NCBI GenBank assembly: GCA_032622095.1
Contig: CP136065.1
Location: 113,687,195 to 113,751,194, forward strand
Origin: Siphonodentalium dalli
Taxonomy: Eukaryota > Mollusca > Scaphopoda > Gadilida > Siphonodentaliidae
DNA: 64,000 nucleotides
Reading direction: 5' to 3'
The position numbers and the translations under genes are program-made. The notes under the pieces were generated by a model, which made no database searches, had not been told where the DNA came from, and saw only the letters and a list, made by a program, of their open reading frames with translations. Below, piece after piece: positions 1 through 12,660 of this stretch. The stretch's first letter is position 1, and every line of letters begins with the position of its first letter.

Positions 1-940
1 TCAGGAAAAATGAGCAAAACATATTTTTTTAAATAAATAAGAAATTAAAATTAAAAAAACGCATCTCTAGTGATAGTACTACTCAAGGGAGTGATCAAGA
101 TTAATAATGTTCTCACTTATAACAGCCATATTTCACAAACCCCTGATTCTATTTATAAAATTTGAACGCCAATCGCGCAAGCAAAAGCTATATTTGACCA
201 ATATGCATGGTATATAATTCTCGGTTAAGCTGTTCAAACTAGTAAGCCGACGATAAAAATTATGTTCTGTAGCACCGTTACCACCTACACAGGGTGGGGG
301 AAGGGGTGGGAGGGGGGGGGGGGGGTAGAATACAAATTCCATGACGGTATGTCGGAGTTAATGGGTGGATGGTCGAAACGGTCAAAGACACATTTTAACA
401 CCTGCTGTTAGATTTTTTATTTTGTGTTAACAATATTTTTAGGCACGTAAATACAGTTATCATATGACTCAATCATTATTTACGTTGGAAAGTATGTCAT
501 AAATCAATTTCATATGAACTACTAGTTCCGATAATTTGATTGGTTTGTTGACAAAAAGTGTGTTTTGATTGGCTGAATGGCAGCCGGGGCCGAGCCGTAT
601 CTCTAACTAAATGCAGATCAAATTCGTGCGCGTCAATCAATGCGATGTCGAAATTCTCGCAATTATAATCTTGAAATATATAGTTTTGGACATTGTTATA
701 CGATAAATAGAATATGTAATTCGTATTTATCTAATAAACATACGATATAATGTCACAAACTGAGAACAGAATAGCGCACTATATCTTCGCGTGCATATTA
801 TTTCTGCTAGTTCACCAGGTGTAATTGGGCTTCCGGTGCAATGAAGTGACGTCACATTAACCTTTTGCTGCCGATGTCATATAGCTATTTAGTGATTTGT
901 GTGCGTTTTGGACATCATAATCAATTTATAGGTGTCATAT
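1..940. other. AT-rich stretch, no gene seen
   Basis: No ORF here looks like protein. A G-run lies near 312-325 in a G-rich patch. A segment beginning GATAAATAGAATATG near 704 recurs at 941, where it starts the palindrome described next, so part of this stretch is repeat-derived. Confidence 0.6.
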
Positions 941-1103
941 GATAAATAGAATATGTAATTCGTGTTTCTCTCATGTGATATTTATGAAACTCGTCACGAA
1001 TTTTCAGTTTTCTCTCGCCGGAGGCTCGAGAAAACTGAAAATGCTTAGACTCGTTTCATAAATATCATATGAGAGAAACACTCATTTCATATCCTCTATT
1101 TAT
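941..1103. repeat. Palindromic MITE-like element
   Basis: The left half (GATAAATAGAATATG, then TTTCTCTCATGTGATATTTA, then ATTTTCAGTTTTCTC) is matched in reverse complement by the right half (GAGAAAACTGAAAAT, then ATATCATATGAGAGAAACAC, then CCTCTATTTAT). The short centre is near 1020. Arms are about 75 bp with few mismatches. No coding capacity. This is the form of a small non-autonomous inverted-repeat element, but the exact boundaries and a target duplication are not clear. Confidence 0.7.
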
Positions 1104-2229
1104 AACATACACAATAAGATATCAGTAAGAAGATCTGGCAGTTAGCCAAGGCATTCTATTTAAGACTTTAAAAGAACAAATATAACCTCGAGCTCTGTAA
1201 CAGTTTCAAACATGCATGCCGTAACTGAAAAATATTTATGATATTAAAACCATATATAGACCTTTATTTCAGTTGTCATTCAACCCAGTCAAGTCGCATA
1301 GTATAGTTATGGGATATTACTGTATATAACATGCTATGTTTCTTAGACGTTATCTCGTCAAAAAAGCTAATAACCTAGTGGAACCAAAAGATTTTAGTCT
1401 GGCTAACTACAAAAAAAACAAAACAACTATAGTTCTAATAGAACAACATATATAGAGACCTTTATTGCCTTTTTGAGTTATCATTCACCCAGTCATATTG
1501 CTTGTGGGTCCGTTAAGTATAATAACCTATGTTTATTTGACTTTTCGAATGTACCTGCATGGTTTAAAAACTATTCGCTGAGTAAAACTTAAAAGTAATA
1601 TATTTTAGTCAGGCTCATAGTTGTTCTAACATAACAAGTTTTGAAAATATTCACCCTCAAAAATTTCAATAAATTGGACCTTTCCTTACCAAATTGAACA
1701 CAATAATGTAAGTCAACAACACAAATTTGGAACTTCAATTGTCTTGTAATCATAAATTTCAAAAAAGGTGAATTAAATGAGTTATATCATCTAAAAATAA
1801 AATAAAACTGTTTCAAAACCATAAGCAGCATAACTTCTGATAATAATACTACATATGCATATTACAGAGACTAGATATATGCCATAAATATGAAAAACTA
1901 CAAGCATGAACCCAGATCACTGTGCACACGAGAAAGGGCTGTTCAACTTGATTGAATATAAGTGTGACTATTGGTAACTACAGAAATAACTGGAATCAAA
2001 CTTAAAGATGCATAGTCCGAATTAGCGCTCGCAAATTACTATTTCCGTGGCTTCGTGGGTAAAAAATATTCGATTCTATTCGAGGAACCCACCCATCAAA
2101 GCTCAGAGTGATCAGATATCGAAGTTTGAAATCTATTATTTTTCACCACCGAAAATTTTAGGTGGCCCAGTAAACGGTCGACGAGAAGACAGTCTCGGAC
2201 AAAATTGCGGATGAAGATGGATAACTCTA
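1104..2229. other. AT-rich intergenic DNA, nothing recognised
   Basis: No coherent protein-like ORF, RNA gene or clean repeat boundary was seen. Confidence 0.5.
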
Positions 2230-2468
2230 AAATCAAGTGGCTTTTTGTGTCAGATATTTGGCAAACGGGCAAATTTTCGTTGAACAAAATGTTGATAAAA
2301 CAGGTTTTGGGCAATTTTATTTTATAGTTAACTGTGGTTAGCATTATTTTGGGGCAATTACTCGATTCTGATAACTGAAGCAACATTTTTTTAAATGTTG
2401 TTGTTGTATTTTGATGATATGGGGACCATCGAATCGGATTGAGTACCTTTAAGGGAATCTGAAGCTGA
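2230..2468 (-). repeat. Dispersed repeat copy, inverted match to 25897-26112
   Basis: Read on the minus strand, this stretch aligns over about 220 bp with 25897-26112 (shared blocks AATCGAGTAATTGCCC, AATTGCCCAAAACCTG, CAAATATCTGACACAAAA). The open frame here (2096-2479, minus) survives better than its counterpart, but neither copy shows a recognisable domain. The 25.9-kb copy lies inside a TIR-bounded element, so this is probably an internal fragment of that family. Confidence 0.6.
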
Positions 2469-2870
2469 TTTGCTGACATATACTATTGGCATATATAAGT
2501 AGGAAATCAGAATATGCCCACGGTGACCTATTAATGAACTAGATGAATTAATTAATCATCCAGTGGTGTGCGGAATATCAAAGTACATTGGTGACTGCTT
2601 GGTGTTTACAAGTGATTGATAGATCTCCGATGGAAGTTACATTTTATACCGTATATATGATCGAGTTGATGCTAGAAGGTGAACTGGAAACGCTCAGAAA
2701 TTCTGGGACTACTTTTAATCTGGCCCATTGATCTAATATTGTTGTAGATAAATCTGATTATTGTTTTGCAGCTACGATTGGGATGGCGACTTAGGGGAAT
2801 CATTCTGCGCGCATGAGCTCTAATCATGGTGGTATAATGTTTAACTCGAAAGGTAATGCAATTTGGGGAT

Positions 2871-2878
2871 ATATAGGT
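2871..2878. repeat. 8-bp target-site duplication, left copy
   Basis: ATATAGGT, identical to 4053-4060, immediately outside the CAGGG terminus of the hAT-type element. Confidence 0.92.
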
Positions 2879-4052
2879 CAGGGTTGGGGCGATTACATGC
2901 CAATGTAATCGATTACGATTACAATTACTTTCGATTTACATGATTACGATTACGATTACTGATTACATTTTTTTCAATGTAATCGATTACGATTACAATT
3001 ACTTTGGTAAATGTAATCGATTACTTTTTGATTACATCTGATTACAATTGTTAGTTTCCAACCATTTGATCGCATTGGAATAATAATGAAATAAATCAAA
3101 TTAAAATTTCAAATTTGATTTAATAAAAAACATCACTATATAACACGGAAACAAGAAACGACTGAAACAATAGAAAGAAGCAAAGCAATTAACACATTCA
3201 CTTTTTACGTTTATATCCATTGGTGATGTTTCACCATGAAGTTGTGCATCAACTTATTGGGAATATATTATGTTTTTTGTGTATTTATTTATGTAAATAT
3301 ATTTTTTAATTTTCTTACATGCATTGAAACTAACGCATAATATGAAACTATCATTAGAAACAATTATAAATTATTTGCATGTTCTGTTATATTCATTACC
3401 CAACACAATGAAAATAACACTAAGGTTTATTTGATGATCATCCATTGATCTCCTAATGAGGATTAAATGAGGCTTAACTCCATGAGTGCAGTAAATGACA
3501 AACCAGCTAATTAGGTATACCGATGTACATCACACCTGCTTTGTTCAGTTAATTAGCCCTATTGTACCAGTGTGACTCTACAGCCAATTGTCTGCAGCAG
3601 TCACAATAATATTTAATCCGAATTGACATTGGCTGGCCTATTTTATTCATATCAGAATATTTCATTGTCTGTGTCATAAGTTAATTGCCATTCATGCTGT
3701 ATTCAACATTTCTGCAATTGTGTGTTGTTATCTGTGTCCACTGTCAGAATGTACACAGTGTACCACATGAAACAATTGTAATAACTTTCTGATATGTTGT
3801 TTGTATCTGTGCACACTCCACAGTACTACAGTGTGAGACTATGAGTATCCAATAGTCATCCGTATGGATATTTTAGTAAAAGTAATCAAAAAGTAATCAA
3901 AAAGTAATCATGATTACAGGTACATTTGAAAGTAATCGATTACGATTACTTGTAATCAAAAAATGTCATGATTACTGATTACAGATGATTACTCCAAATT
4001 TTGTAATCGATTACTTTGATTACAATTACTGATTACGATTACCCCAACCCTG
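2879..4052. mobile_element. Non-autonomous hAT-type DNA transposon (1.17 kb)
   Basis: The left end reads CAGGGTTGGGGCGATTAC and the reverse complement of the right end reads CAGGGTTGGGGTAATCGTAA. The element is flanked by perfect 8-bp direct repeats ATATAGGT (2871-2878 and 4053-4060). A CAGGG-type TIR with an 8-bp duplication is diagnostic of the hAT superfamily. About 150 bp inside each end is built from irregular iterations of GATTAC/GTAATC, mirrored between ends. The middle (about 3060-3850) has no transposase-like ORF, so movement would need a transposase supplied in trans. The perfect duplication suggests fairly recent insertion. Confidence 0.92.
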
Positions 4053-4060
4053 ATATAGGT
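4053..4060. repeat. 8-bp target-site duplication, right copy
   Basis: ATATAGGT, identical to 2871-2878. Confidence 0.92.
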
Positions 4061-4835
4061 GCCTAAACATATGGCGCAAAAAGCATCATTTTGGCAGGTT
4101 TGGAAGTTGTAGGTCCCCGAAATTGCCAGATGCAAAATGAAAAGGTCATACCTTGGTGTCTTTTATCACTGTGGAAGACACACCACCGATTCCAAACACA
4201 GACTTTTCAGATAAAAAACAACACGCATTTTGTCAAAAACCTCTCAGTCAACTGAGATAAATCGTACATGTATATTTGAATCCAAGTCTCCACTCGTTTC
4301 TAACAGTTAAGCTTAGCTGGAGGACTTACAATCACCTGGTGTAATGTGCAACTTAAGACAATTATGTGGCGGATGAATACCGGACTTATGCTCCATTTTG
4401 TTATATTAAATTAATTCCGGTTAGGTTCCAGTGATCAAGGGAGGTCCATACATACGATAAATACTTTTATATACGGAAAGACTTGTTCAAATCATAGAAT
4501 TTAGAAAAAAAATCCCTATTTTTCTTCAGCATAGAAGAATAAAAAGCGTTCATTGTTAATCTATTCCTGATATGGTGAAAATAAAGAGCATTTGTCCCAC
4601 TTTTGAGGGCAAAATTGAAAACAGCTCTTTGGTGAATTGTGCTTCCTATATAATGCATCTAGAGCGTTATTTCGTGTATTGATCGACATAAGGTGGTTAT
4701 AATGAGCCATGCTATAGTTTAAATATACACAGCCTGATTTGAAAATTTTCCGCTTAACATGCAAAGTAAAATGAAAATAATACGTGAAATCACCACCATT
4801 TGTCTCACACAGGCAACATCCAGAACATCGCACCA
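4061..4835. other. No gene; contains one copy of a dispersed AACGCTCTTTA repeat
   Basis: Short ORFs are not protein-like. On the minus strand around 4530-4600 the sequence matches segments at 21366-21428 and 22023-22085 (GCTCTTTATTTT, ACCATATCA, GAACGCT), a small dispersed repeat family. Confidence 0.5.
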
Positions 4836-5750
4836 GTAACAAGTCGAAAACATTCACAAAATCACTCAAATAATACGTCGAAAACATTCACAAAATCACA
4901 CAAGTAACACGTCAAAAACATTCACAAAAATCTTCCCAGTAATACGTCGAAAACATCCACATAATCACCAAGTAACACGTCGAAAACATTCACAAAATTG
5001 CCCACATAACAAGTCGAAAACATTCACCAAATCACCCAAGTAACACGTCGAAAACATTCACAAAATCACCCAAATAATACGTCAAAAACATTCACAAAAC
5101 CTTCCCAGTAATACGTCGAAAAAAAACACAAAATCACCCAAGTAACACGTCGAAAACATTCACAAAATCGCCCCATATCACGTCGAAAACATTCACAAAA
5201 TCACCAAAGTAACACGACGAAAACATTCACAAAATCACCAAAGTAACACGAAGAAAACATTCACAAAATCACCAAAGTTACACGACGAAAACATTCACAA
5301 AATCAACAAAGTTACACGTCGGAACCATTCACAAAATCACCTAAGTAACAGATCGCAACCATTCACAAAATCACCCAAGTTACAGGTCGGAACTAATCAC
5401 AAAATCACCCAAGTAGCACGTCAAAAACATCCACAAAATCTTCAAAGTAATACTTCGAAAACATTCACAAAATCACCCAAGCAACACCTCGAATATATTC
5501 ATAAAATCAACTAAGCAAGTAACACATCGAAAACATTCACAAAATGACACAACTAACACGTAACACATTCACAAAATTACCCAAATAACACATCGAAAAA
5601 ATTCACAAAGTCACCCAAGTAACACGTCAAAAATATTCACAAAATCACGCAAGTAGCAAGTCGAAAACATTCACAACATCACCCATGCATGCAAATAATA
5701 CGTCAAACACATTCACCAAGTAACACGTCGTAAAGTACATTCACAAAAGC
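4836..5750. repeat. 34-bp minisatellite array, about 27 units
   Basis: Head-to-tail repeats of a unit containing CGTCGAAAACATTCACAAAA followed by TCACCCAAGTAACA. Units diverge by substitutions (AAGTCG, AATACG, CAACACCTCG) and small indels, and the array decays after about 5690. Units abut directly with no unique spacers. No ORF runs through it. Confidence 0.93.
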
Positions 5751-7129
5751 TCACAATTGAGAACGATCGCATGACCATAAACTCATATTAATTGACATGA
5801 GTTCAATCTAAAAACAGCTGGTTGTTTTATGGGATCAAATCGTAAGAGCATCTTTAACGTATAGGAGTATTCACCTAAGTTAGGTGAAATAATTGTATTT
5901 GTTCACAATTTCCCTTTATCCTAAACCTGGGCGGTTAAACCAATGTGAAGCAAACTGTCCTGGTATTACTTCATAATGCAATTCGTGACTGGACTCCAAT
6001 GGCAGCAGTTATATCAGTTGCGTTCTCAAGTCGGTTAGGTGTGCATGAAATACAAATAGAACCAAGGAACCACGATGTGTATTCAGTAGATAAGATATCG
6101 ACCTTGTGGTATATCCGCGCGTGAGACATGAAACTAAATTCACCATAATGCGGGTTTGAAATTGAGTGTCCTCACCATTGGTCGCCCGGCAATCCAGACT
6201 TCATTAAATTCTGCCCAGAAGTGAAACAGACGCTCTTTATATTTATAATACCAGGAAGAAACTAACAGAACCTTGATTGCCACATGTCGGACAAATAAAA
6301 TGAATGAACTTTGTTTTATATATGAGACGATAATCTCTACTATTTCGATAAGTCTGTTGAATGCATCATATACATATTCCATTTACAATAATCGGTCAGA
6401 ATGTTCAAACATATAACGTATTTGCACACTGTGTGTGCCTCTTATTAATTGTGTGTGTCTTAGTGGAAAGGTAATGACCCCTGGACAGAACAAATTTAAG
6501 CCGCAAATTAATCTCTTGTTTTTACATGGTTCAAAACAGGCCGATAAACAAAAACAAAATGTTCATAATTATGCACACACGGACTTTACATTCCACATGC
6601 AGAACGACTGGAAGTCAAATAATTTTATTAGCTGACGTTAACGTCTATGCAAACAGACGTGAGACGATCACTCTAAAAAAATTGCCACCAAGAAGACACC
6701 ACAAGAGAAGGCAGTTTATTGCTATACATGTATAGGAGAACAGAATGGACACATTTTCTCTCTGAGGCGATAATTTATATTACTTCGATAAGTATGTACA
6801 AGGCATGCACATTCCGTATATTCAAAGTATTCATAGTATTCAACGCTATGCCGACCGATTTGATCACAGAAACGTGACAAAAATATAGTTTCTATATTTT
6901 TAATTTCAACTATTTTTATGAACGCGGAATGTCATACCATTGTGGTGATATTGCGCGCGCAGTAATACGTTTTTGGACTATACGGGCGATATCCGCGTGT
7001 GGACATTCGGTTCATGGAAAGCAAATGTCAGTTCACTGCTACATATGACATATGGACATTGTCGATATATGGGATTTTGTTATACAGTATATATTTAATC
7101 GGCAAATATATGTACTCCAGGAATTATAT
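5751..7129. other. Intergenic DNA, no gene recognised
   Basis: Several 60-80-codon open frames exist, but none has domain-like composition. Nothing structural stands out. Confidence 0.5.
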
Positions 7130-7452
7130 TTATGCAATGAATTTGATGTCCATAAAATACAGATTGTTCAGAGGGGACATGATTGAGACGTTCAAGATAA
7201 TGAAGCAGATGTACAATGTCAACCCTGACAAATTCTTCGAGAGAGGCCTATGCGTTAATGTCAGTGGTCATTACACATGTCGAGGTCAGAAAAAGACATA
7301 GGGAAATACTTCTTTGCACAAAGGGTGATTACATCGTGGAACAGATTACCAGGCTTTATCGTCGATGTCGAGAACCTTGGCGAATTCAAACCATTATTAG
7401 GTGCACACCACTATGATTTGGAGTTGTACCAGTTCTACTCATATAAATTGTG
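7130..7452 (+). pseudogene. LINE reverse-transcriptase C-terminal fragment
   Basis: The first frame reads through YRLFRGDMIETFKIM and DKFFERG. After a frameshift near 7290 a second frame continues GKYFFAQRVITSWNRLP and stops near 7452. The RRLRGD-(M/L)IE-(T/V)FKI block followed by the FF-(S/A)-QRV-x-x-WN-x-LP block is characteristic of the C-terminus of CR1/jockey-type non-LTR retrotransposon ORF2. No endonuclease or catalytic RT motif remains upstream, so this is a 5'-truncated dead copy. Confidence 0.8.
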
Positions 7453-7714
7453 ACGGACACTGATAACATTTCATAATTATATTATTATGTTCAATTTGCA
7501 CATCGGAACTAAAAATCGGATGACTTGTTCCGGATTATTATGATGATGATGATTATGATGATGAATTCCCACGAGGGGCTTGTCCAGTCTAGCTGTATAG
7601 TCAAACCAATTTACCGTGATATGTATCTAATATATATTTTGGGACTTCTGTTTGTCTGTCTGTTAGCTATGGTCGGGAAAACGACTGGACCGATTGAGCT
7701 CAAACTTCCAATCT
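7453..7714. repeat. ATG/GAT-rich microsatellite and repeat tail
   Basis: GACTTGTTCCGGATTATTAT followed by a run of GAT/ATG triplets (about 7530-7565) resembles 28733-28765. Downstream text (CTGTCTGTTAGC, ACTGGACCGATTGAGCTC) resembles the ends of dispersed retroelements. No gene. Confidence 0.45.
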
Positions 7715-8305
7715 AAGGTTAAAAACACACGGGCAGTGTTTACCGCCGTTTTGGAGTAGCTCCGAGCACCCCTTCTCCACTCTCAGTCACCAAAATGACC
7801 GTCATTGGCACTGTGGAGTTAATCGCGTTGATAGTTCAAGAGCGTTCGCATCTGCAGTGTCGTTGATAAAGAGCGTATTCGTGTAGTGTGATTCGTATGT
7901 CTGGGGCCAGACGCGAGTTTCTCTGTATCCAGACATCAGCGTGTTGTGTGATTATTATGTCTGTCTTCGTACTTAGGGGTTCCAAGGAACGGGGGAAATT
8001 TTCATCGGGCAAGTTTTTCCGCCCGAGGTGATCTTCACCTTGAAACGGGTACCCACAAACGTACCTCTTTTATGGACGAGTACCATCACGGGACGGGTAC
8101 CATACTTTCTCTTCATTAAAAAGGCAGAATTAACTCAAATTCCATTAACAAATTAACGGATTTCGACGAAATTTGATACCTAGGGATACCTTTGTCGGGG
8201 GGAGTGTTTTGGACGGGTCAACTCGTTACCCCGACCGACCTTGACCTTCAAAATGGTCAATTCAAGGCCGGACGAAGTCGGGTCACCTGCTAGTCTTAAT
8301 AAAAG
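7715..8305 (-). repeat. Dispersed repeat, antisense copy of the 57582-58330 family
   Basis: The reverse complement begins near ACTAGCAGGTGACCCG (8290-8305) and continues through CCCGATGAAAATTTCCCCCG, GACAGACATAATAATCACAC and GAGAGTGGAGAAGGGGTGCT. The same order of blocks is found in sense at 57582-58330. It looks like the non-coding end of a retroelement or a non-autonomous derivative; the class was not determined. Confidence 0.7.
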
Positions 8306-8990
8306 CGGCCTTTGCCAATTTGTTTCCTGTCGCTTTGGGAAGATGAACTTATGAATAACCACTCTCGGGATCGGCTGCATACGATGAGGAGAATGTCAGA
8401 CAGTTGCTGGACGTTCTGGTGCATATATATACCATGTTACAAATACACATTTAACTTGCGAAGCAAAATTTGTGTAGACAACTTGCCCATTCACTGCATG
8501 TGAGCAAACCGTGACATTTATGATTAGGTTTCGAAAAACTCATTGAAAAACAATATTTGTTAGTAATTTCAAGGGAAACTCAGCACAGGACTTTTCTGAA
8601 GAACATTTACGAGACTCTCTTTCAATTTATTTATTGGCACCAGACATCCTCCAAAAATTATGAATCAACTGTTCCCATCGAAAGACATTTTAAAATTAAT
8701 TGTGTGGTTCATTTGCGGAGAATCGATTCAGTCGTAGACGTTTTAGACTGAATGCAAAATAACTGACTCAACAACATGCATAATTTATCATGCCGACAAA
8801 GCTGTCACAGCTCAGATTCCGATGCGACATCCGAACAGAATATATTTACAGAACCTGCCCATGCGGTCACAATGCAATTACATGTAGCTGCTTGATTTTT
8901 GAGTCAAATAACTGTATAGCCTGGGAGCGGAAAACGATTTAGAAGTAACTTCCCGAAAAACAACATGCAAAGCGCCCACATGATCTCTAT
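8306..8990. other. No gene recognised
   Basis: Short overlapping ORFs on + are not protein-like. No repeat boundary is seen until the element starting at 8991. Confidence 0.5.
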
Positions 8991-11175
8991 TAGTGTGGTC
9001 GTTGAAGCAGAATTTAGGGATCAACCCGGAATAAATTGGATACAAGCTGATTTTGGTGTCATTCGACGCGGAAAAGCCTCAGGAACAACATATCCAAAAT
9101 CCGCAAAATCCGCTATGGGGAAACTTTGTTATCCAAGATGGCGTCCAACATGGTTGTCTATACTACATCAGTTCTCGAAACAAGTCATTATACGATATAT
9201 TGTGGCATCGGAATTACGCCGTTATACCAGTTTGTGTTAAATTATAGTACGGGGGCGAATAGAGTGACACGCACAGAAAATCATACAATCGTATCCATGA
9301 AATGGCTGTCAAAATGGCCACAACTGCAAGCAATACAACAAATAAAGCAATATATTGGATAACCACATAGGAGTGAAAATATGTATTGATAATATACAAG
9401 TCGGTTGTTGACTATCTTTAAAGGTACACACATCATTAAACAGATCCATCTGAAGGATTTATCGGCCACTGCACCGCAAATCAAAACCCAATGATTTGCG
9501 TCTTTAAAGTTTGGGTGTTCTGCTTATCCAACATCCAATTGTCGGGCCAAAAATAATAATATCGGACATACAACACACGAACTAATGTTTCGCCTCACAT
9601 TTCATGGTAGTTTCATTCGGCATGATGATTAATTATTGAATGTAACGCCGCAATTTAAGTGCACACTCTAGCGGTCTAAATGTTAATTATATTTCCGGAA
9701 TTGTCAACACTCCCGGTGATATTAAACAATATATATTTGTAGCAATGCTTATTATACTGTAAAGAAACACTCATATCTTCAATAGATTATCACCGCGTCT
9801 CACCAGATCAAAGAGACGGTACAACACACATTGTATGTAAGACTAATTTTCATGCTGCTAACAAACCGTGTTCTTAGTAGACAATTTTGTTCAACTTACT
9901 TCAATCACAGCTTTACAACTGGAATATGCAGCTACGCAATGCACACTATTAGTTTTCAGTATATTTTTGTTTTAAAATATCTTACAATTACCACCCATAT
10001 AATCATGCTAAATATCGAGTGATCACCGTTTAAGATGTTATTTCAACGTTGAACATTCACGCAATAGTATTAATTGTGGCTCTGTGTGCAGCAGCTATGT
10101 GTAACATTAGGGAGAAGGAGTAAACGTGTTGATGCGGTTAAAGAAAACGTAGTAAGTTTCGCGTAGATGTGGCCTTGGTGATTAAACCAAATATAATTTC
10201 CAGGTATAAACACAGTCTTTGTCACAGAGTATGTAGGCAATTTTGGTCAAGTTTAGAATTTAATGTCGATAGTCTATGGTACTCCTTCGTATTTTAATAA
10301 ATTTAGTTCATGGTATACCACCATGCATTCTTGAGATAAAAGCGAAATATTCGTGTTTTATCACTTGATCTGAGGCAACTATGACTACTATTTTCAGACA
10401 CGGACAATAGAATATACGCATTTTACCCAGTACTATATGAATATCTTTCATACCGTTTTATATCAGTTAATTTTTAAAGGTTTCATGCTGTATATATCAA
10501 AATAAATGATGATCGGTCACATTCGTGAGACTGCTCGGAGTACACATTTTTCTGCTTCTAGAAAAACGTCTCATAGTCAATACATCTCCACTAAATCCCA
10601 TTTATCTGTTTAATTACACATATATTACACGATTCAAGATAGCAGTACATAAAAAACTGCGTTATGTTTCCGTTTCTGGGCGTACAAAAGTCAAGATTTA
10701 ACCGTTTCATAAGACCCTGGTTTCGCTTGCTCTCTCGTGAGATACATCAGAGATAATTCGTACATCTCTAATAAAAAGTTTCTCGTATACTCTGCAATCA
10801 TTCTTCCTCGCATAATTCGAGAGTTTGTTCACTCGTATAGGACTAGCTCTTCAATTTTGCACAACATGTAAATTTCATTCGATTTTGTCCATTTTGGAAG
10901 CCATTTTGGGATATACATTCTACAGATATGGCTTACGACAAAGCATTGTTTGTATATATTTCAATTTATTACGCATTTGGCATTAATTGGAGCACCTACC
11001 GCAGAAATTCAGTATTTTGCGATAACAACAGACCTTATGGACGCCATCTTGGATCCTGAATTTTCCCATGAGCGGATTTTGGATATCTTGTTCCTGGTGT
11101 TTTCCCGCGTCGAATAACACAAAAATCAGCTTGTATCCAATTTATTCCGGGTTCAACTCTCCAACGACCACACTA
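8991..11175. mobile_element. TAGT-type long-TIR DNA element, 2.2 kb, non-autonomous
   Basis: The left end TAGTGTGGTCGTTG is matched by the right end CAACGACCACACTA. The inverted match continues about 150 bp (blocks AACCCGGAATAAATTGGATA, CAAGCTGATTTT, TATCCAAAATCCGC, ATCCAAGATGGCGTCCA). A 3-bp duplication TAT flanks it (8988-8990 and 11176-11178). The interior, 9150-11040, holds only short ORFs and no transposase. Terminus, duplication size and the subterminal ATCCAAGATGGC block are shared with the elements at 11353 and 32408, so I assign all three to one family. Confidence 0.85.
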
Positions 11176-11178
11176 TAT

Positions 11179-11205
11179 CTCCTCTCTCTTCCCCCTCTCT
11201 CTCTC

Positions 11206-11284
<79 letters not shown>

Positions 11285-11340
11285 ACACACGCACACACAC
11301 GCACACCCTCACACACACCCTCACACACAAACACAGACAC
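11179..11340. repeat. Compound (CT)n-(AC)n microsatellite
   Basis: A nearly pure CT tract to 11280 is followed by an AC-rich tract to about 11340. It sits between two TAGT-type elements. The frame through it (Leu-Ser repeats) is not a gene. Confidence 0.95.
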
Positions 11341-12660
11341 TATACCAGGATTTAGTCGGGGAGCCAATAAGGTCCACCTGCACCCCCCCCCCCCCCCGAT
11401 GATTACAAATAACCTTATTTTTATTGTTCCCTATGGTATCCAGATAAAGAATCCGGATTTCACCGAAAAATAAAGGTGGCCCTACTAGGTGCTAGAGCCA
11501 TTTGAATCCAAGATGGCCGCCATTTCCTCTAATTCCGACCAGCTGTATTTAATCGTTGTAATATATCGGTTGTTAGCAAAAAACACAGACAAAATGTATG
11601 CCATTTTGTTGGTATGATGTCCTTCTTCAAAATGATGGCAAATAATTTCGAAATAAATTCAAAATGGCCGCCGAAAAATGACGTCATATGCACGAAAATA
11701 GGAAATTTTATTAATATTTCACCATATCTTCCATTTTTCTTCACATTAATCATTAATAAATGGCAATGTTTTTGAGACAGTCATCAAGCGTGATATTATA
11801 GCGTCATTTTAAGGCTTTGCCATTGACGATGGTTCCGTAATAGGTACAGAAAGAGGATTTGAAAAAGAGGGGTGAAATTTTCGATTTTTTTTGCAAGACG
11901 ATTTTGATAGTCATTTTTTCGACAAACCACACAGGCTGTCAATAGAATGTCAACAACTATGTGCTTTATTTTATTGGACGGATGTTTTACTTCAATGGGA
12001 ATGAAATTGGTGTAGAAAATTTCCAAAATGGCCGCCGAAAATATGAAAAATGGTAAATATTGCCCCAGGGTGTCCTGCAATGGCTTACAAGTTGTGGTTG
12101 ATATATAAAATTGGCTAATCTGTATTATATACATTGAATACTAACATGACTGATGCACCATGGATCATTGTTACTATTGTCACCACTGACATCACCAGAA
12201 ATATTGGATTTTTCTCTCACAAACTTGACATAAATATCGGCAAAAATTCACTTTTCAGGGTTGGACAATTTTTTTAAGTAAAATGCAACTATCATTGGTA
12301 TCAAAGCTATTTATTGATTTGGTCTATCTTAAATGTGTCACACTACGGTGTTAATAGACCAAATTGCTCAAGATGGCTTCCAAAATGGCAACCAAATTTG
12401 TTAAAAGTTAATTTTTTACATACGTGTTAGTTAATTAACTGACAACTACGTTCTATTCTGTTTGTCCCAGTGCATGACAAAATCATTTTAAAGTTGCAGT
12501 ATGGAATTTTGCGGAGAACCTCTTTTGTGATTCTGGCCATATTATTGAAAGGAGATGGGCAGAACTTTGAGACGGAACTGAGATGAACCATAATATGTGG
12601 CTATTCTGGCCCATTATGATAAAAAGTGATCAACTGGATAAAAGATGGATGCCATGATGC

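Noticed and set aside
4836-5750. CRISPR-like regularly repeated array
   Set aside because: Units abut with no unique spacers, drift steadily, and lie in a eukaryotic intron-bearing genome; it is a minisatellite.
8991-11175. CACTA (En/Spm) superfamily assignment
   Set aside because: The element ends in CACTA at its 3' side but begins TAGTG; CACTA elements have the opposite polarity.
11068-11355. 95-residue ORF rich in Leu-Ser and Thr-His
   Set aside because: It is the translation of the (CT)n-(AC)n microsatellite.
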